The notes beneath the pieces were generated by a model. It was not told where the DNA came from, searched no databases, and saw nothing but the letters and a program-made list of their open reading frames with translations. A DNA stretch of 54,309 nt, from NCBI GenBank assembly GCA_001829315.1, contig MIAY01000002.1:1-54309 (forward strand), written 5' to 3'. The first letter of the stretch is position 1, and each line of letters opens with the position of its first letter. This document shows, piece by piece, positions 9,842 through 19,499 of the stretch. Source of the DNA: Spirochaetes bacterium GWE1_32_154. Lineage in GTDB: Bacteria; Spirochaetota; GWE2-31-10. Both the position numbers and the translations under genes were made by a program.

Positions 9842-11149
9842 ATGAAAATATTATTGGTTTACCCGCATTTCAAAAAGTATCTTGAAACAAATCCAAGAAT
9901 ATTGGAAGCACTTGATTTTCCGCTTTACGCATCGTTTAAAACAGCCCCTTCTCTCGGGATTCCTATTCTTACTGCATTAACTCCCGATGAACATGAGCTT
10001 CATTTTGCGGATGGTAATTTAGAAGAAATCCCATATGATCAACATTTTGATTTGGTTGCAATTAATTGTTTTACTCCTCAGGCAAAACATGCGTATGTCG
10101 TTGCAAGCGAATTCAAAAAAAGAGGTGTTTTAACCGTTATTGGTGGTATTCATGCGTCAAATATGAGTGAAGAATGCAAGTTATATGCAGACGCTGTATG
10201 CATTGGTGAGGCTGAACAAACATGGGGTGAAATACTTACAGATGCAAAAAACGGGAAACTGAAACCGTTTTACAGAGGTGATAATTCATTTAATTTAGAT
10301 AATTATGTTATGCCTGACAGAAGACTGTATAGAGAAAAAAAAGGCTATGACTGGAAACCTTTATTAATACAAAGCTTTAGAGGATGTAAATATAATTGTA
10401 ATTATTGTGCAATTCCTGAAGCACATGGTAAGTGTTTGAAAAAAAGACCGGTAGAGCATGTAATGAAAGAAATTTCAATGAACATGGATTTAGACGGTTT
10501 ATTTTTAGCTGAGGATCAATTTTTATTACCGGATCCTGAAATTGAAAAGTATGCATTTCAATTTTTCTCTGAGTTAAAAAAGATGAACTATAAAAAAGAA
10601 ATATTTTTTAATTCATCTGCATTGATAAATCAGAACACTGAGTTGTTAAAGTTGATTAAAGACTCAGGTGTTAATTCTACATATCTTGTAATGGGTTTTG
10701 ACCCGATTAGTGTTAAGGCTGTTTCTCATAATATGCCGGAAGAAGCCGAGCGGAATATTAAAATGATTCAGGATGCCGGTCTTGAAATATTTGCTTCAGT
10801 TGGTGTCGGTCTTGAGGCTGATGATACAAGTGTTTTTGAAAGACATATTGATTTTCTTGCACGGAATAATATAAAACATGTTGAATTCTGGATATTGACT
10901 CCATTTCCCGGAACACCGATGTGGCATAAATATATGAAGAAAGACAGAATGTTAATAAAAGATTTTGATTACTACAATGGAGCCCATACTGTTTTTCAGC
11001 CAAAGAAAATGTCTGTAAAAGAATTGGATGATGGATTTATCTGGTTATGGAAAGAATTTTTTACACGTTTCCCATTAGCACCGGAAGAGGCAGCTAAATA
11101 TTATAATTTAACTGATGATTTTAAGATGAAACATAATATAAAGAAATAA
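9842..11149 (+). CDS. B12-binding-domain radical SAM protein
   Basis: This 435-residue protein has an N-terminal Rossmann-type half (1-150, with IGGIHAS and IGEAEQTW) typical of cobalamin-binding radical SAM proteins. A radical SAM TIM-barrel follows, with the cluster motif CKYNCNYC (Cys182, 186, 189). The DxHxxG cobalamin ligand motif is not evident, so B12 binding is uncertain. Family members include BchE-like cyclases and methyltransferases, and the substrate here is unknown. The gene is monocistronic, with its own promoter and a strong terminator. Confidence 0.85.
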   Translation: MKILLVYPHFKKYLETNPRILEALDFPLYASFKTAPSLGIPILTALTPDEHELHFADGNLEEIPYDQHFDLVAINCFTPQAKHAYVVASEFKKRGVLTVIGGIHASNMSEECKLYADAVCIGEAEQTWGEILTDAKNGKLKPFYRGDNSFNLDNYVMPDRRLYREKKGYDWKPLLIQSFRGCKYNCNYCAIPEAHGKCLKKRPVEHVMKEISMNMDLDGLFLAEDQFLLPDPEIEKYAFQFFSELKKMNYKKEIFFNSSALINQNTELLKLIKDSGVNSTYLVMGFDPISVKAVSHNMPEEAERNIKMIQDAGLEIFASVGVGLEADDTSVFERHIDFLARNNIKHVEFWILTPFPGTPMWHKYMKKDRMLIKDFDYYNGAHTVFQPKKMSVKELDDGFIWLWKEFFTRFPLAPEEAAKYYNLTDDFKMKHNIKK

Positions 11150-11154
11150 TAGTT

Positions 11155-11193
11155 AAAACGCTAAGGATTGTAATAATTCTTAGCGTTTTTTTT
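11155..11193 (+). terminator. Intrinsic terminator after the radical SAM gene
   Basis: AACGCTAAG (11157-11165) pairs perfectly with CTTAGCGTT (11179-11187), followed by an eight-base T run ending at 11193. The upstream A run would pair with the T run in the opposite direction. Confidence 0.9.
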
Positions 11194-11265
11194 ATCAGGA
11201 TAAATGAATTTAAAACAAATAAAAACGATCAAATTGAAATTTATTATAAATTTACCAATCAAATT

Positions 11266-11292
11266 TAAATATTCCCTGATAAATACCGATTA
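11266..11292 (+). promoter_or_regulatory. Candidate sigma28 (FliA) promoter of the chemoreceptor gene
   Basis: TAAA (11266-11269), 15 bases and ACCGATTA (11285-11292) match the FliA consensus TAAA-N15-GCCGATAA at ten of twelve defined positions. The element sits 40 bases before the ATG of a methyl-accepting protein, the class of gene that FliA controls. Confidence 0.5.
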
Positions 11293-11331
11293 TCAAAGAG
11301 ATACTATATTCTATTAACGGAAGAGGTAAAC

Positions 11332-12708
11332 ATGGCTGTTGCAAAAAATAAAAATCTAATAAGTTCAGATCAGGAAAATAATATAAATAAGTTCTCATTA
11401 TATGTGCTATGGGGGACAATGATTTTTGGTGTTACTGTATATACAATTTCAAGAATTTCTCAGCATGTAGATATTACAATACTAATAAAAAATATAGTTC
11501 TTTTCTTAATTATTTTTGGTTCCCTTAACATCGTTTCAACACTGGCATTTCTCTTTATTAAGAAACATAAAGTAATTGTTAAGTATTGTATTACAACGAC
11601 TTATGCATTAATATTACCTTTGTATAGTTATGTTTCTTTGGGAACAAATCATCAAACATCAAGCATCGGTCTGGTTGTATTGATTTTCTCAATTTTACAC
11701 ATGAGAGTTGATTTAGTTGTTTATGCCGGGGTTTTATTATATTCACTTGATACCATATTTGTTTATACATTTAGAGAAACGATAATACCAACATTGTTTA
11801 ATCCTCGTTCTGAACTTGTTATTCGAGCAACTACGTATGTTATGTCTACAGTTGTGGCAGTATTTATTACAAATTTAATCAATAAGGTATTTAAAGCAGT
11901 ATTGGAAAAAGAAATAGAAGTTGCTGACGATAAGAATGCACTTGAAAAAACGCTGGGTGTCGTTAGAGATTTATCAAGTACATTAAAGAAGATTGGTGGT
12001 GAAAATACGGAATTCTCAGAGAAACTTTCTGACTCATCAGAGAATCAGGCATCAAGTGTTGAACAAATTGCATCTTCTACTGAGCAGTTAATGTCTTCAA
12101 TCGAGGAAATTAATAAAAATGCACTTATGGCTTCTGATGAAATGACAAAAATTGTATCTGCATCAAAAAATGGTATGGCTTCATTACAATCCAGTACTAA
12201 AGAAATGCTTGAGTTGGTTAAATTCAGTAAAATTATGTTAGAAAGTATAGAATCAATAAATGATATTGCTGAAAATACTAATTTACTTGCGCTGAATGCT
12301 GCGATTGAAGCAGCAAGAGCCGGTGAAGCAGGAAAAGGGTTTGCTGTCGTTGCAACCGAAATCAGAAAACTTGCGGAGAAGTCAACATCAGCAGCATCCA
12401 ATGTCAGCAATTTATTACGGGAATCAGAGATTAAAATAACAAACTCATCAAGTTTTAACGAACAAGTAAGCAGTATTTATCACGATATAGTAAATAAGCT
12501 TGAAAATATTTCAAAAGTGTTTCAGCAAATATCTTTTGCAACTCAGGAACTTGATAAAGGTGGGCGGGAAATCTCAAAGGGACTTGAAGTTATTAATCAA
12601 GCATCCAATGAAAACTTTGGAATTTCTAAACAAATTGAGAATCTTACAAAGAGTTTTGATAAGGAACTTAGAAGATTGAGTCAGATAACCGGGGTTCGAT
12701 CTAAATAA
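11332..12708 (+). CDS. Methyl-accepting chemotaxis protein with a polytopic membrane sensor
   Basis: This 458-residue protein begins with about six membrane helices (22-190) and no sizeable periplasmic domain. A cytoplasmic signalling domain follows, with the conserved hairpin tip, read as [20 protein letters not shown] then [10 protein letters not shown] (about 320-350). The tip contacts CheA and CheW. The sensor is not of the usual dCache or four-helix type, so the stimulus may be membrane-borne, such as lipid state or electron transport. AGAGGT precedes the ATG and a FliA-like promoter lies upstream. Confidence 0.88.
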   Translation: MAVAKNKNLISSDQENNINKFSLYVLWGTMIFGVTVYTISRISQHVDITILIKNIVLFLIIFGSLNIVSTLAFLFIKKHKVIVKYCITTTYALILPLYSYVSLGTNHQTSSIGLVVLIFSILHMRVDLVVYAGVLLYSLDTIFVYTFRETIIPTLFNPRSELVIRATTYVMSTVVAVFITNLINKVFKAVLEKEIEVADDKNALEKTLGVVRDLSSTLKKIGGENTEFSEKLSDSSENQASSVEQIASSTEQLMSSIEEINKNALMASDEMTKIVSASKNGMASLQSSTKEMLELVKFSKIMLESIESINDIAENTNLLALNAAIEAARAGEAGKGFAVVATEIRKLAEKSTSAASNVSNLLRESEIKITNSSSFNEQVSSIYHDIVNKLENISKVFQQISFATQELDKGGREISKGLEVINQASNENFGISKQIENLTKSFDKELRRLSQITGVRSK

Positions 12709-12729
12709 TTTAAATGGGGTCAGAAGAAT

Positions 12730-13314
12730 ATGTTTGATTTTCTTAATAATTTTGATTATGTTAAGTGGATTTTACTTCCCGGTATGATTTTTTTTGCACG
12801 AATTTGTGATGTTTCTATCGGTACGATAAGAATTATGTTCGTTGCTCGGGGGCAAAAAAGAATTGCTCCGGTTCTAGGGTTTTTTGAAGTTTTAATTTGG
12901 ATAACAGTTCTTGGTACAATTATGAAAAACCTTGATAATCCTCTATCATATATTGCATATGCCGGAGGTTTTGCAACCGGAAATTATATCGGTATTAAAA
13001 TTGAAGAGCGAATTGCATTTGGAAAAGTATTATTACGAATTATTACTCGAAAATCTGCTGATGGACTAATCAAAGTTTTATCAGATAATAATTTTGGCGT
13101 TACTCATATACCAGCAGAAGGAAGTCGTGGTCCGGTTTCTGTAATTTATTCTGTTGTCGAAAGAAAGAATGTTGCAAAAGCAATTACTATAATAAAAGAT
13201 TTTAATCCAAAAGCATTTTATTCTATTGAAGATGTAAAATTAGTCAGTGAAGGTGTTTTTCAGGGAAAAAGCAACTCAATATTTCAAAGTGATAATTTTT
13301 GGAAAAGAAAATAA
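12730..13314 (+). CDS. UPF0316 family membrane protein (DUF5698/DUF2179)
   Basis: This 194-residue protein has three hydrophobic helices (about 12-95) and a soluble C-terminal DUF2179-like alpha/beta domain (about 105-185). It fits the UPF0316 family, whose C-terminal fold is also found in YitT-type proteins and may bind small ligands. The function is unknown. It follows the chemoreceptor by 21 bases on the same strand and may share its transcript. It converges with the next gene, leaving only three bases between stop codons. Confidence 0.8.
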   Translation: MFDFLNNFDYVKWILLPGMIFFARICDVSIGTIRIMFVARGQKRIAPVLGFFEVLIWITVLGTIMKNLDNPLSYIAYAGGFATGNYIGIKIEERIAFGKVLLRIITRKSADGLIKVLSDNNFGVTHIPAEGSRGPVSVIYSVVERKNVAKAITIIKDFNPKAFYSIEDVKLVSEGVFQGKSNSIFQSDNFWKRK

Positions 13315-13317
13315 ATA

Positions 13318-14424
13318 CTATTGTACTGGCTGAAAAATAATTTTTCCGATACTATTAATATAATAAATTTTTTTATAAAATATTTTATCAATTTCTGCTA
13401 AAAAAACAGTTTCAGTAATTCTATTTAATTTATCATATTCCGGTTTTATAATATAATTGCCCCGATTATCAATTAATCCCCAGAGACCATTATTTTTTAC
13501 CCGTGCCCTATTATTAATTAATTTACCGGCATTTTCAAAAATAAAAGGGATCACAGTATTATATTGTGCATTAATATATCCCCATTTATCTTTTTGTTTA
13601 ACACAAAATAGTTCTTCCGAGTATTCTTTTGCATTATCATACACTGCTTCAATTATCCATTTTCCAGATGTGTTTATATATCCCCATTTTTTATTAACTT
13701 TAACTGCCGCAATAGAATCACTAAACGATTCAACTTTATCAAATGTTGGTATAATTACATATTCACCATTCTTGTTTAGTAATCCCCATTTTTTATCAAC
13801 TCTGACAAAGGCAACTTTATTGTGAAAGTCGCTCACTTTTTCAAAAGTCGGGAGAATGGTAAACTCACCATCTGTATTAATAAAGCCCCAGGTTTTCCCT
13901 TTTTTTGCTTTAGCTAAACCTTCATTGAAAAAACCGCCACCATTTAATGTATGTGGAATTCTGATGGTATTATCAATATCAATATAACCAAAATTTCCTG
14001 AATTCCAAGATAATGCTAAACCTTCATTAAAGGGGAAAATATCATTGTAAGAAAAAGGGATAACCACATTCCCTTCAAAATCAATCATACCCCATTTATC
14101 ACCTTTTTTTACTCGAGCCAAACCTGATTCAAATTTTTTTGCTGCATCAAATTGTAGAGGAATAACAATATCACCTTTTTTATTTATATAACCGAATTTT
14201 TCAATTGCTCCGGTATCTGTTCTGTTACCAATTTCTGCCATATTTTCATTAAATTTATTACCTTTTAAAAATTGTGGTTGAATAATAACCACACCGTTTT
14301 CATCAATGTAACCGATTTTACCGTGTGATGAAAAAGGTAGTAGATTTTGAGATGAAAGAGAAAATAGTTGAACATATAAAAAAATCAAAAAACAAAAATT
14401 ATTTTTTCTTATCATTGCTTTCAA
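13318..14424 (-). CDS. Secreted WG-repeat protein
   Basis: This 368-residue protein has a signal peptide (about 1-26) and nine WG/KWG repeats of about 35 residues, each of the form KWGYIN-GK-VIP-FD-A-FSEGLA-VK. WG-repeat proteins are beta-rich and usually extracytoplasmic, and their biochemical role is not established. The first codon is TTG 14424, overlapping the upstream stop as TTGA. ATG 14415 is an alternative three codons in. The overlap implies coupled translation with the outer-membrane protein upstream. Confidence 0.82.
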   Translation of the reverse strand: MKAMIRKNNFCFLIFLYVQLFSLSSQNLLPFSSHGKIGYIDENGVVIIQPQFLKGNKFNENMAEIGNRTDTGAIEKFGYINKKGDIVIPLQFDAAKKFESGLARVKKGDKWGMIDFEGNVVIPFSYNDIFPFNEGLALSWNSGNFGYIDIDNTIRIPHTLNGGGFFNEGLAKAKKGKTWGFINTDGEFTILPTFEKVSDFHNKVAFVRVDKKWGLLNKNGEYVIIPTFDKVESFSDSIAAVKVNKKWGYINTSGKWIIEAVYDNAKEYSEELFCVKQKDKWGYINAQYNTVIPFIFENAGKLINNRARVKNNGLWGLIDNRGNYIIKPEYDKLNRITETVFLAEIDKIFYKKIYYINSIGKIIFQPVQ

Positions 14425-15479
14425 AATTTGAATGTTATTTCAGAAAATACCGTAACTGTTTTTAATTCATCAAGATTGAAATCAAGTCTTTTCATTGCCC
14501 AATAAACAGGTGATACTCCTAATTCAAATTGCATATTCTTATGACTTAATTGAAAAGAAGCTTCACCCTCAATTCGTGATTTTTGATCATATAAACTACC
14601 TGACTCATGTCCTCTATTAAGTGAATAATAAAATTTAACCGGATTTACAGTTAATTTAAATTGAGAAAAAGGCTTCCAATATACTCCACCGGTTGTTCTA
14701 CTTTGAAAGGCTGTACTGTAAAAACTTTTTTCAATAATAAATCGTTCTTCAAGTGAAAAATAAATATTAATGTTTTTATTAATAAAATTAAACGGTGCAA
14801 TTTCAGCAGAAAGATTTAAAGTGTTTTTTAGATATAAAGAAGAAGTTGTTCTATTTCCTGAAGGAACAGGCTCAACACCTGATAAAAACATATCATTAAT
14901 TTTAAACCGTGAGAAATATGAATTTAATTTAAAATCTGCTTCAATTCCAAAACCACCACCAATATAAAAAAAGGTAAAAAAATCTGCTTCATTAAAACCT
15001 GCTGGTCTTTCAGCTTCCTGATCTTTATCATTTGTATTGAAATTGATTAGAAAAGGAAATAATGCATATATTGAACTTCCTTTTAATAGATTTTTATTAA
15101 CTTCAAACCCGACTTTAAAACCTGCTAAACCGAGTCCTGAAAATTCTTTAGGAAAAAAATAAATTTTTCCGTCAGTAATAGCATATTTTGTAAGAGATAA
15201 ATCCGTTTCTATTAATGCAAATGGACCATAGATAATTGATTTGTAATCAATGTGATTGATTTTAATGAAGCCTGAAAGGTCAATGTAAAATGCCGGTGTA
15301 TTATTATCGAGTGCAAATTGTTTGTTTGGTGAGTTATCAATATCAGCAAATGTAACATCAGTACCTAGGTTTGCTTCAATCTCCGGGGATATTTCAAAAA
15401 TCGGATCATCGGATTCTGATTTTGCGTAGAAAAATGTAAAAGAAAAAAATAGAAAACAACATACCACAATTTTATTCAT
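14421..15479 (-). CDS. Probable outer-membrane beta-barrel protein
   Basis: This 352-residue protein has a signal peptide ending near YAKS (about residue 20), repeated amphipathic strands and a C-terminal EITFKF that suits a barrel end. GGGGTGA lies just upstream of the ATG. It overlaps the WG-repeat gene by four bases, so the pair probably acts together at the cell surface. I do not recognise a named family. Confidence 0.65.
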   Translation of the reverse strand: MNKIVVCCFLFFSFTFFYAKSESDDPIFEISPEIEANLGTDVTFADIDNSPNKQFALDNNTPAFYIDLSGFIKINHIDYKSIIYGPFALIETDLSLTKYAITDGKIYFFPKEFSGLGLAGFKVGFEVNKNLLKGSSIYALFPFLINFNTNDKDQEAERPAGFNEADFFTFFYIGGGFGIEADFKLNSYFSRFKINDMFLSGVEPVPSGNRTTSSLYLKNTLNLSAEIAPFNFINKNINIYFSLEERFIIEKSFYSTAFQSRTTGGVYWKPFSQFKLTVNPVKFYYSLNRGHESGSLYDQKSRIEGEASFQLSHKNMQFELGVSPVYWAMKRLDFNLDELKTVTVFSEITFKF

Positions 15480-15545
15480 TGATTCACCCCAAATTCAAAT
15501 GTTAATGCAATATACATTTTATTGAGTGTAAAATCAAGTACGTAT

Positions 15546-15575
15546 AAAATAAAAAGGAGGCTTTCGCCTCCTTTT
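15546..15575 (-). terminator. Intrinsic terminator of groL
   Basis: On the minus strand AAAAGGAGGC pairs perfectly with GCCTCCTTTT around a GAAA tetraloop (plus-strand 15552-15575). The T tract continues to about 15549. It lies directly after the groL stop codon and before the next leftward gene. Confidence 0.85.
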
Positions 15576-15607
15576 CGTTGAACAGGTATAAAACAAGCTA
15601 GAAGGAA

Positions 15608-17254
15608 TTAGTACATTCCGCCCATGCCTCCCATACCACCCATTCCGCCACCCATACCACCACCGGCAGGTTCAGCTTTATCAGATTTTTCTTCTGCAAT
15701 TAAAGTTTCAGTAGTAATTACAAGAGCAGCAACTGAAATCGCGTTTTGTAATGCACTTCGAACAACTTTAGCAGGGTCAATAACACCGTCATCGATTAAA
15801 TTAACAATCTTTAAAGTTTGAGCATTAAAACCCATTCCCCACTTTTCCTGTTGTAATTTGAAAATAATTACATTTCCATCTTCACCGGCATTTGATGCAA
15901 TTTGTCGTAATGGATATTTAACTGCATTGAAAACAATTTTAGCACCCAATTCTTCATCAGGATCATGTGATTTAAAAGTTTCCAAAGATTCTGCGGCGTG
16001 AATAAGAGTGATTCCACCGCCGGGTACGATACCTTCTTCAACAGCAGCTCTTGTTGCAGCAAGAGCATCTTCAACTCGTGCTTTTTTCTCTTTAAGTTCA
16101 ATCTCAGTAGCAGCACCAATAGAAAGTACAGCAACACCATTTGCAAGTTTTGCAAGTCTTTCCTGAAGTTTTTCTCTGTCATAATCAGAAGTAGTTTCTG
16201 AAATTTTGTTTCTGATAAGAGCAACTCGTGTATCTCTATCTTTCTCAGAACCGTTACCCTCAGAAATAGTAGTATTTTCTTTATCAACAGTAATTTTTTT
16301 AGCTCTACCAAGGTCTTCGATAGTTACTTTTTCAAGATTCATGCCGACTTCTTCAGAAATAACTCTACCACCGGTAAGAATAGCAATATCTTCAAGCATT
16401 TCTTTTCTTCTGTCACCAAAACCAGGTGCTTTAACAGCACACACTTTAAGACCTGATTGGATAAGATTAACAACTAATGTTGTTAATGCTTCGCCTTCAA
16501 CATCTTCAGAGATGATTAATAAAGGTTTTTGCATTTGAAGAACTTTTTCTAAGATAGGAACTAAAGGTTTCATTGTAGAAATCTTCTTGTCGTAAATTAA
16601 AATAAAAGCATCATCAAGAGTTACTGTACCGCTTTCAGATCTAACGGCAAAATATGGTGATATATAACCTCTGTCAAATTGCATACCTTTCACAACTTTA
16701 ACTGAGTTTTCTATAGTTTTTGACTCTTCAACAGTAATAACACCGTCATTTCCAACTTCCTTCATAGCGTTAGCAATAAGTTGACCAATTATAGAATCAT
16801 TGTTTGCACTTATTGTCGCAACTTTTTCAATGTGTTCTTCTTTAACCTTAATTGAATTTTTTTCAATTTCTTTTACAACGATTTCACACGCTTTTTGCAT
16901 ACCTCGTTTTAAAGACATCGGGTTTGCACCGGCAGCAACATTTTTTAGACCTTCTGCAACAAGAGCCTGGGCTAAAACTGTTGCTGTTGTAGTTCCGTCT
17001 CCGGCAACATCATTGGTTTTAGTTGAAACTTCTTTAACTAGTTGTGCACCCATGTTTTCATACGGGTCAGAAAGTTCAATTTCTTTTGCGATTGTAACAC
17101 CGTCATTTGTTACTAAAGGTGAACCGAATTTTTTTTCAAGAACGACATTTCTTCCTCGTGGCCCTAATGTTACTTTAACAGCATTGGCTACTGCGTCGAT
17201 ACCTCTTTTCAAAGCATCTCTAGCTTCAATTGAGTATAAAATCTGTTTTGCCAT
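15608..17254 (-). CDS. groL: Chaperonin GroEL (Hsp60)
   Basis: This 548-residue chaperonin forms the double-ring ATP-driven folding chamber. Typical motifs are all present: [38 protein letters not shown] near 405-415 and the Gly-Met-rich tail ([13 protein letters not shown]). ATG 17254, with GAGGGAG four bases upstream, gives the normal MAKQI start, and a longer frame to 17272 is not needed. No groES gene is adjacent and no CIRCE element (TTAGCACTC-N9-GAGTGCTAA) is visible in the 270 bases upstream. Heat control, if any, works another way. Confidence 0.98.
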   Translation of the reverse strand: MAKQILYSIEARDALKRGIDAVANAVKVTLGPRGRNVVLEKKFGSPLVTNDGVTIAKEIELSDPYENMGAQLVKEVSTKTNDVAGDGTTTATVLAQALVAEGLKNVAAGANPMSLKRGMQKACEIVVKEIEKNSIKVKEEHIEKVATISANNDSIIGQLIANAMKEVGNDGVITVEESKTIENSVKVVKGMQFDRGYISPYFAVRSESGTVTLDDAFILIYDKKISTMKPLVPILEKVLQMQKPLLIISEDVEGEALTTLVVNLIQSGLKVCAVKAPGFGDRRKEMLEDIAILTGGRVISEEVGMNLEKVTIEDLGRAKKITVDKENTTISEGNGSEKDRDTRVALIRNKISETTSDYDREKLQERLAKLANGVAVLSIGAATEIELKEKKARVEDALAATRAAVEEGIVPGGGITLIHAAESLETFKSHDPDEELGAKIVFNAVKYPLRQIASNAGEDGNVIIFKLQQEKWGMGFNAQTLKIVNLIDDGVIDPAKVVRSALQNAISVAALVITTETLIAEEKSDKAEPAGGGMGGGMGGMGGMGGMY

Positions 17255-17528
17255 AGTACTCCCTCTTTTCATTTATTTAAGTGATTTATTTATAAAATAT
17301 TTTCTCACGGAAGTTAAATTAATAAATTTTTTAAGAAACGACAACCTATTTTTATTAATTTTTTTAATAATTTTTAAAACGGACCGGTTTAAACTGAATT
17401 TTTTGAAAAAACTATAAATTCTAATAATCTTTCTCTTTCAATAATCTCATTTGCATATCACAAATAAAAATGTTAAACTCATTCTAATTGTATTTTGGAT
17501 ACTATTTATAATTAAATTAAGGGTAATA

Positions 17529-18452
17529 ATGGGAATAGCACGATTAAAAAGATTGGTTGCTGAAGATTTATATAGATCGTTTACAACTTCAGAATTACAA
17601 AAAATTCTATTTGAGATTGATAATAAAATAAATTTATATTCTCTTACCGGATATCCGGAAAATACAAATATCCCAAGAAAAGAAGCATCTGTTCAAATTC
17701 TTGATTTCTTCCATAAAAATAACACACTACCTCATTTTTTGTCTATGTATATGGATATGTCAGAAAGAGGTTATCGCGGTGAAAAACCAATATTTCATAA
17801 TATTAAATTAGTCAAAAAAGAATTGGAAGAATGTGGATATTCATATAATGAAGTTTTAAAACGAATAGTTACGAAAGATAATGACAGTAATGATTGGGGA
17901 TATCTTGAAGACGGTAAAACATACAATTTTTGTTTTGTTTCTGTTGATATATGTTCAAATTCACGACTCATTGTAACATACCCTCAGGAAGTAGTTAGAA
18001 ACACGTATAGTATGTTTAAAAAGTTTGTCCTGAACTTTGCCAAAAAACGGGATGGTCTTGTATGGAATTGGGAAGGTGACGGCGGAATTGTTGTTTTTCA
18101 TCTGGGCGATACGGTTAATCAGGCGGTTTTTTTTGCAATAGACTTATTAGAATCTATGCCGATTTTTAATGCAACCCTTAATTATATTGATGGTGAGGAT
18201 ATTAGAATTCGTGCGGGGATTCATGCTGGTAGTGCTGAGTTTAAAAATGAAACATCCCTTATTAATTCTGATTCAATAGAAAAAGTGAGGATGGTTGAAA
18301 AGAAAATGACATCCCCCCTAAGTATATCAATTACTCAAAGCAGTTTTTCTAATGTTAATAGAATTCTTAGAGATTATTTTACACCGCAGGATTTTAATGG
18401 TGAAACTGTTTATAAATATGAATTTTCAATACACTCGGGAGTTCATAATTGA
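17529..18452 (+). CDS. Class III adenylate/guanylate cyclase domain protein with N-terminal helical domain
   Basis: This 307-residue protein has an N-terminal helical region (1-115) resembling effector-associated (EAD-like) domains. A class III nucleotidyl cyclase domain follows (about 130-300). Both metal-binding aspartates are visible: FVSVDICSNS (Asp140) and WNWEGDGG (Asp184). IRAGIHAGSAEF follows as expected. It probably makes cAMP or cGMP. ATG 17529 has AAGGG upstream. The open frame extends back to TTG 17451 through a hydrophobic stretch that could be a membrane helix but has no ribosome binding site. It overlaps the next gene by four bases. Confidence 0.75.
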   Translation: MGIARLKRLVAEDLYRSFTTSELQKILFEIDNKINLYSLTGYPENTNIPRKEASVQILDFFHKNNTLPHFLSMYMDMSERGYRGEKPIFHNIKLVKKELEECGYSYNEVLKRIVTKDNDSNDWGYLEDGKTYNFCFVSVDICSNSRLIVTYPQEVVRNTYSMFKKFVLNFAKKRDGLVWNWEGDGGIVVFHLGDTVNQAVFFAIDLLESMPIFNATLNYIDGEDIRIRAGIHAGSAEFKNETSLINSDSIEKVRMVEKKMTSPLSISITQSSFSNVNRILRDYFTPQDFNGETVYKYEFSIHSGVHN

Positions 18453-19417
18453 AAGCAGTTGTAATAAGTTCAAATGTTGGTATAATCGAAAAGATTAAGG
18501 CATTAGAAGAAAAATTTGAGGATATGGATTTTACGTATTCTGATACATTTTTACATACAGAGTTTGACCTTTATTTAATTTCTGAAATAGTAAACTTTGA
18601 TCAGACACAGGATTTAATCGGTGATATAAAAAACATTACGAAGAAGAAAAGAGCAGTTATTATAATTATCGGGGACACTGAAAAACCATTTAATGTTGTT
18701 AAATGGATGCGCTCGGGTGTTGCAGATTATCTATTAATAGAAGATTTAGTTGAGGATATTTTAAAAGACTCAATAATCGGTTCATTTAAATATATTTTCG
18801 GAGAATTAAAATCGATACCGGGTATTAAAAATATAAATACTAATTATGGAAAAAGAGTTGTAGTCAAAAAGAATAATGATTGGAAAACCTTAATTAATAA
18901 TAAAACGTATACAATGTCATTAGTGCTTGTAAATATTATTTTTCCTGACGATGCTACAGGGCGGTATTCAAAAAAATCAAAAGAAATGGTTGTCAGTTTA
19001 ATTAAAGATGAAGTTAACAGGGTTGCTGAAAATTTCGGCGGTTCATTATGGTTTTGGAATGGGGATTCAGGGGTGATGTCATTTCATTTTGATGATTACA
19101 TAAATAGTTCAATTCTTGCTTCGATATACTTAATGGGGCATTTCTTTTTGTTCTGTGTTGAAAAACTTAAACTTAATGAAATATTGAAAATAAAAATTTC
19201 TGTTCATAAAGGAAGCTGTTTGTATAATAAACAGAATACTGAGCAAATCACGAGTGACTTGATAAATTCCATAGTTCATCTTCAAAATCAATATAACACA
19301 GCAGAAAATTTATATATCACAGAAGATGTTTATACCGGAACATCAACCCGATTATCCGAATATTTTGAAAAACTTGATTTTTTTGAGGGTAAGATGATTT
19401 ACCGATTAATGAGGTAG
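18449..19417 (+). CDS. Degenerate class III cyclase-like protein with receiver-like N-terminus
   Basis: This 322-residue protein has residues 1-115 that look like a response-regulator receiver fold (alternating strands and helices, IIIIGDTEKP). The usual phospho-acceptor context is not obvious. Residues 150-322 align with the cyclase domain of the preceding gene: LVLVNIIFPDD replaces its FVSVDICSNS, so the first metal Asp is Asn162, while NGDSGVMSF keeps Asp206. Class III cyclases work as dimers, so it may be a regulatory partner of the upstream cyclase. It starts at a TTG overlapping the stop codon (TTGA), with TCGGGAG at good spacing. Confidence 0.65.
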   Translation: MKAVVISSNVGIIEKIKALEEKFEDMDFTYSDTFLHTEFDLYLISEIVNFDQTQDLIGDIKNITKKKRAVIIIIGDTEKPFNVVKWMRSGVADYLLIEDLVEDILKDSIIGSFKYIFGELKSIPGIKNINTNYGKRVVVKKNNDWKTLINNKTYTMSLVLVNIIFPDDATGRYSKKSKEMVVSLIKDEVNRVAENFGGSLWFWNGDSGVMSFHFDDYINSSILASIYLMGHFFLFCVEKLKLNEILKIKISVHKGSCLYNKQNTEQITSDLINSIVHLQNQYNTAENLYITEDVYTGTSTRLSEYFEKLDFFEGKMIYRLMR

Positions 19418-19499
19418 ACGAAGTATTGAAGAAAACTATTGCATTCGTGATTAATATATATATACTAATTAGTAATGAGCAACATTATGGGAGAGTATT

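Noticed and set aside
15624-17417. Long plus-strand open frames opposite groL (for example Pro-rich MPPIPPIPP)
   Set aside because: They are antisense shadows of the groL codons. The Pro-rich one mirrors the Gly-Met tail.
17255-17528. CIRCE heat-shock operator or groES upstream of groL
   Set aside because: No TTAGCACTC-N9-GAGTGCTAA sequence and no groES-like frame is present.
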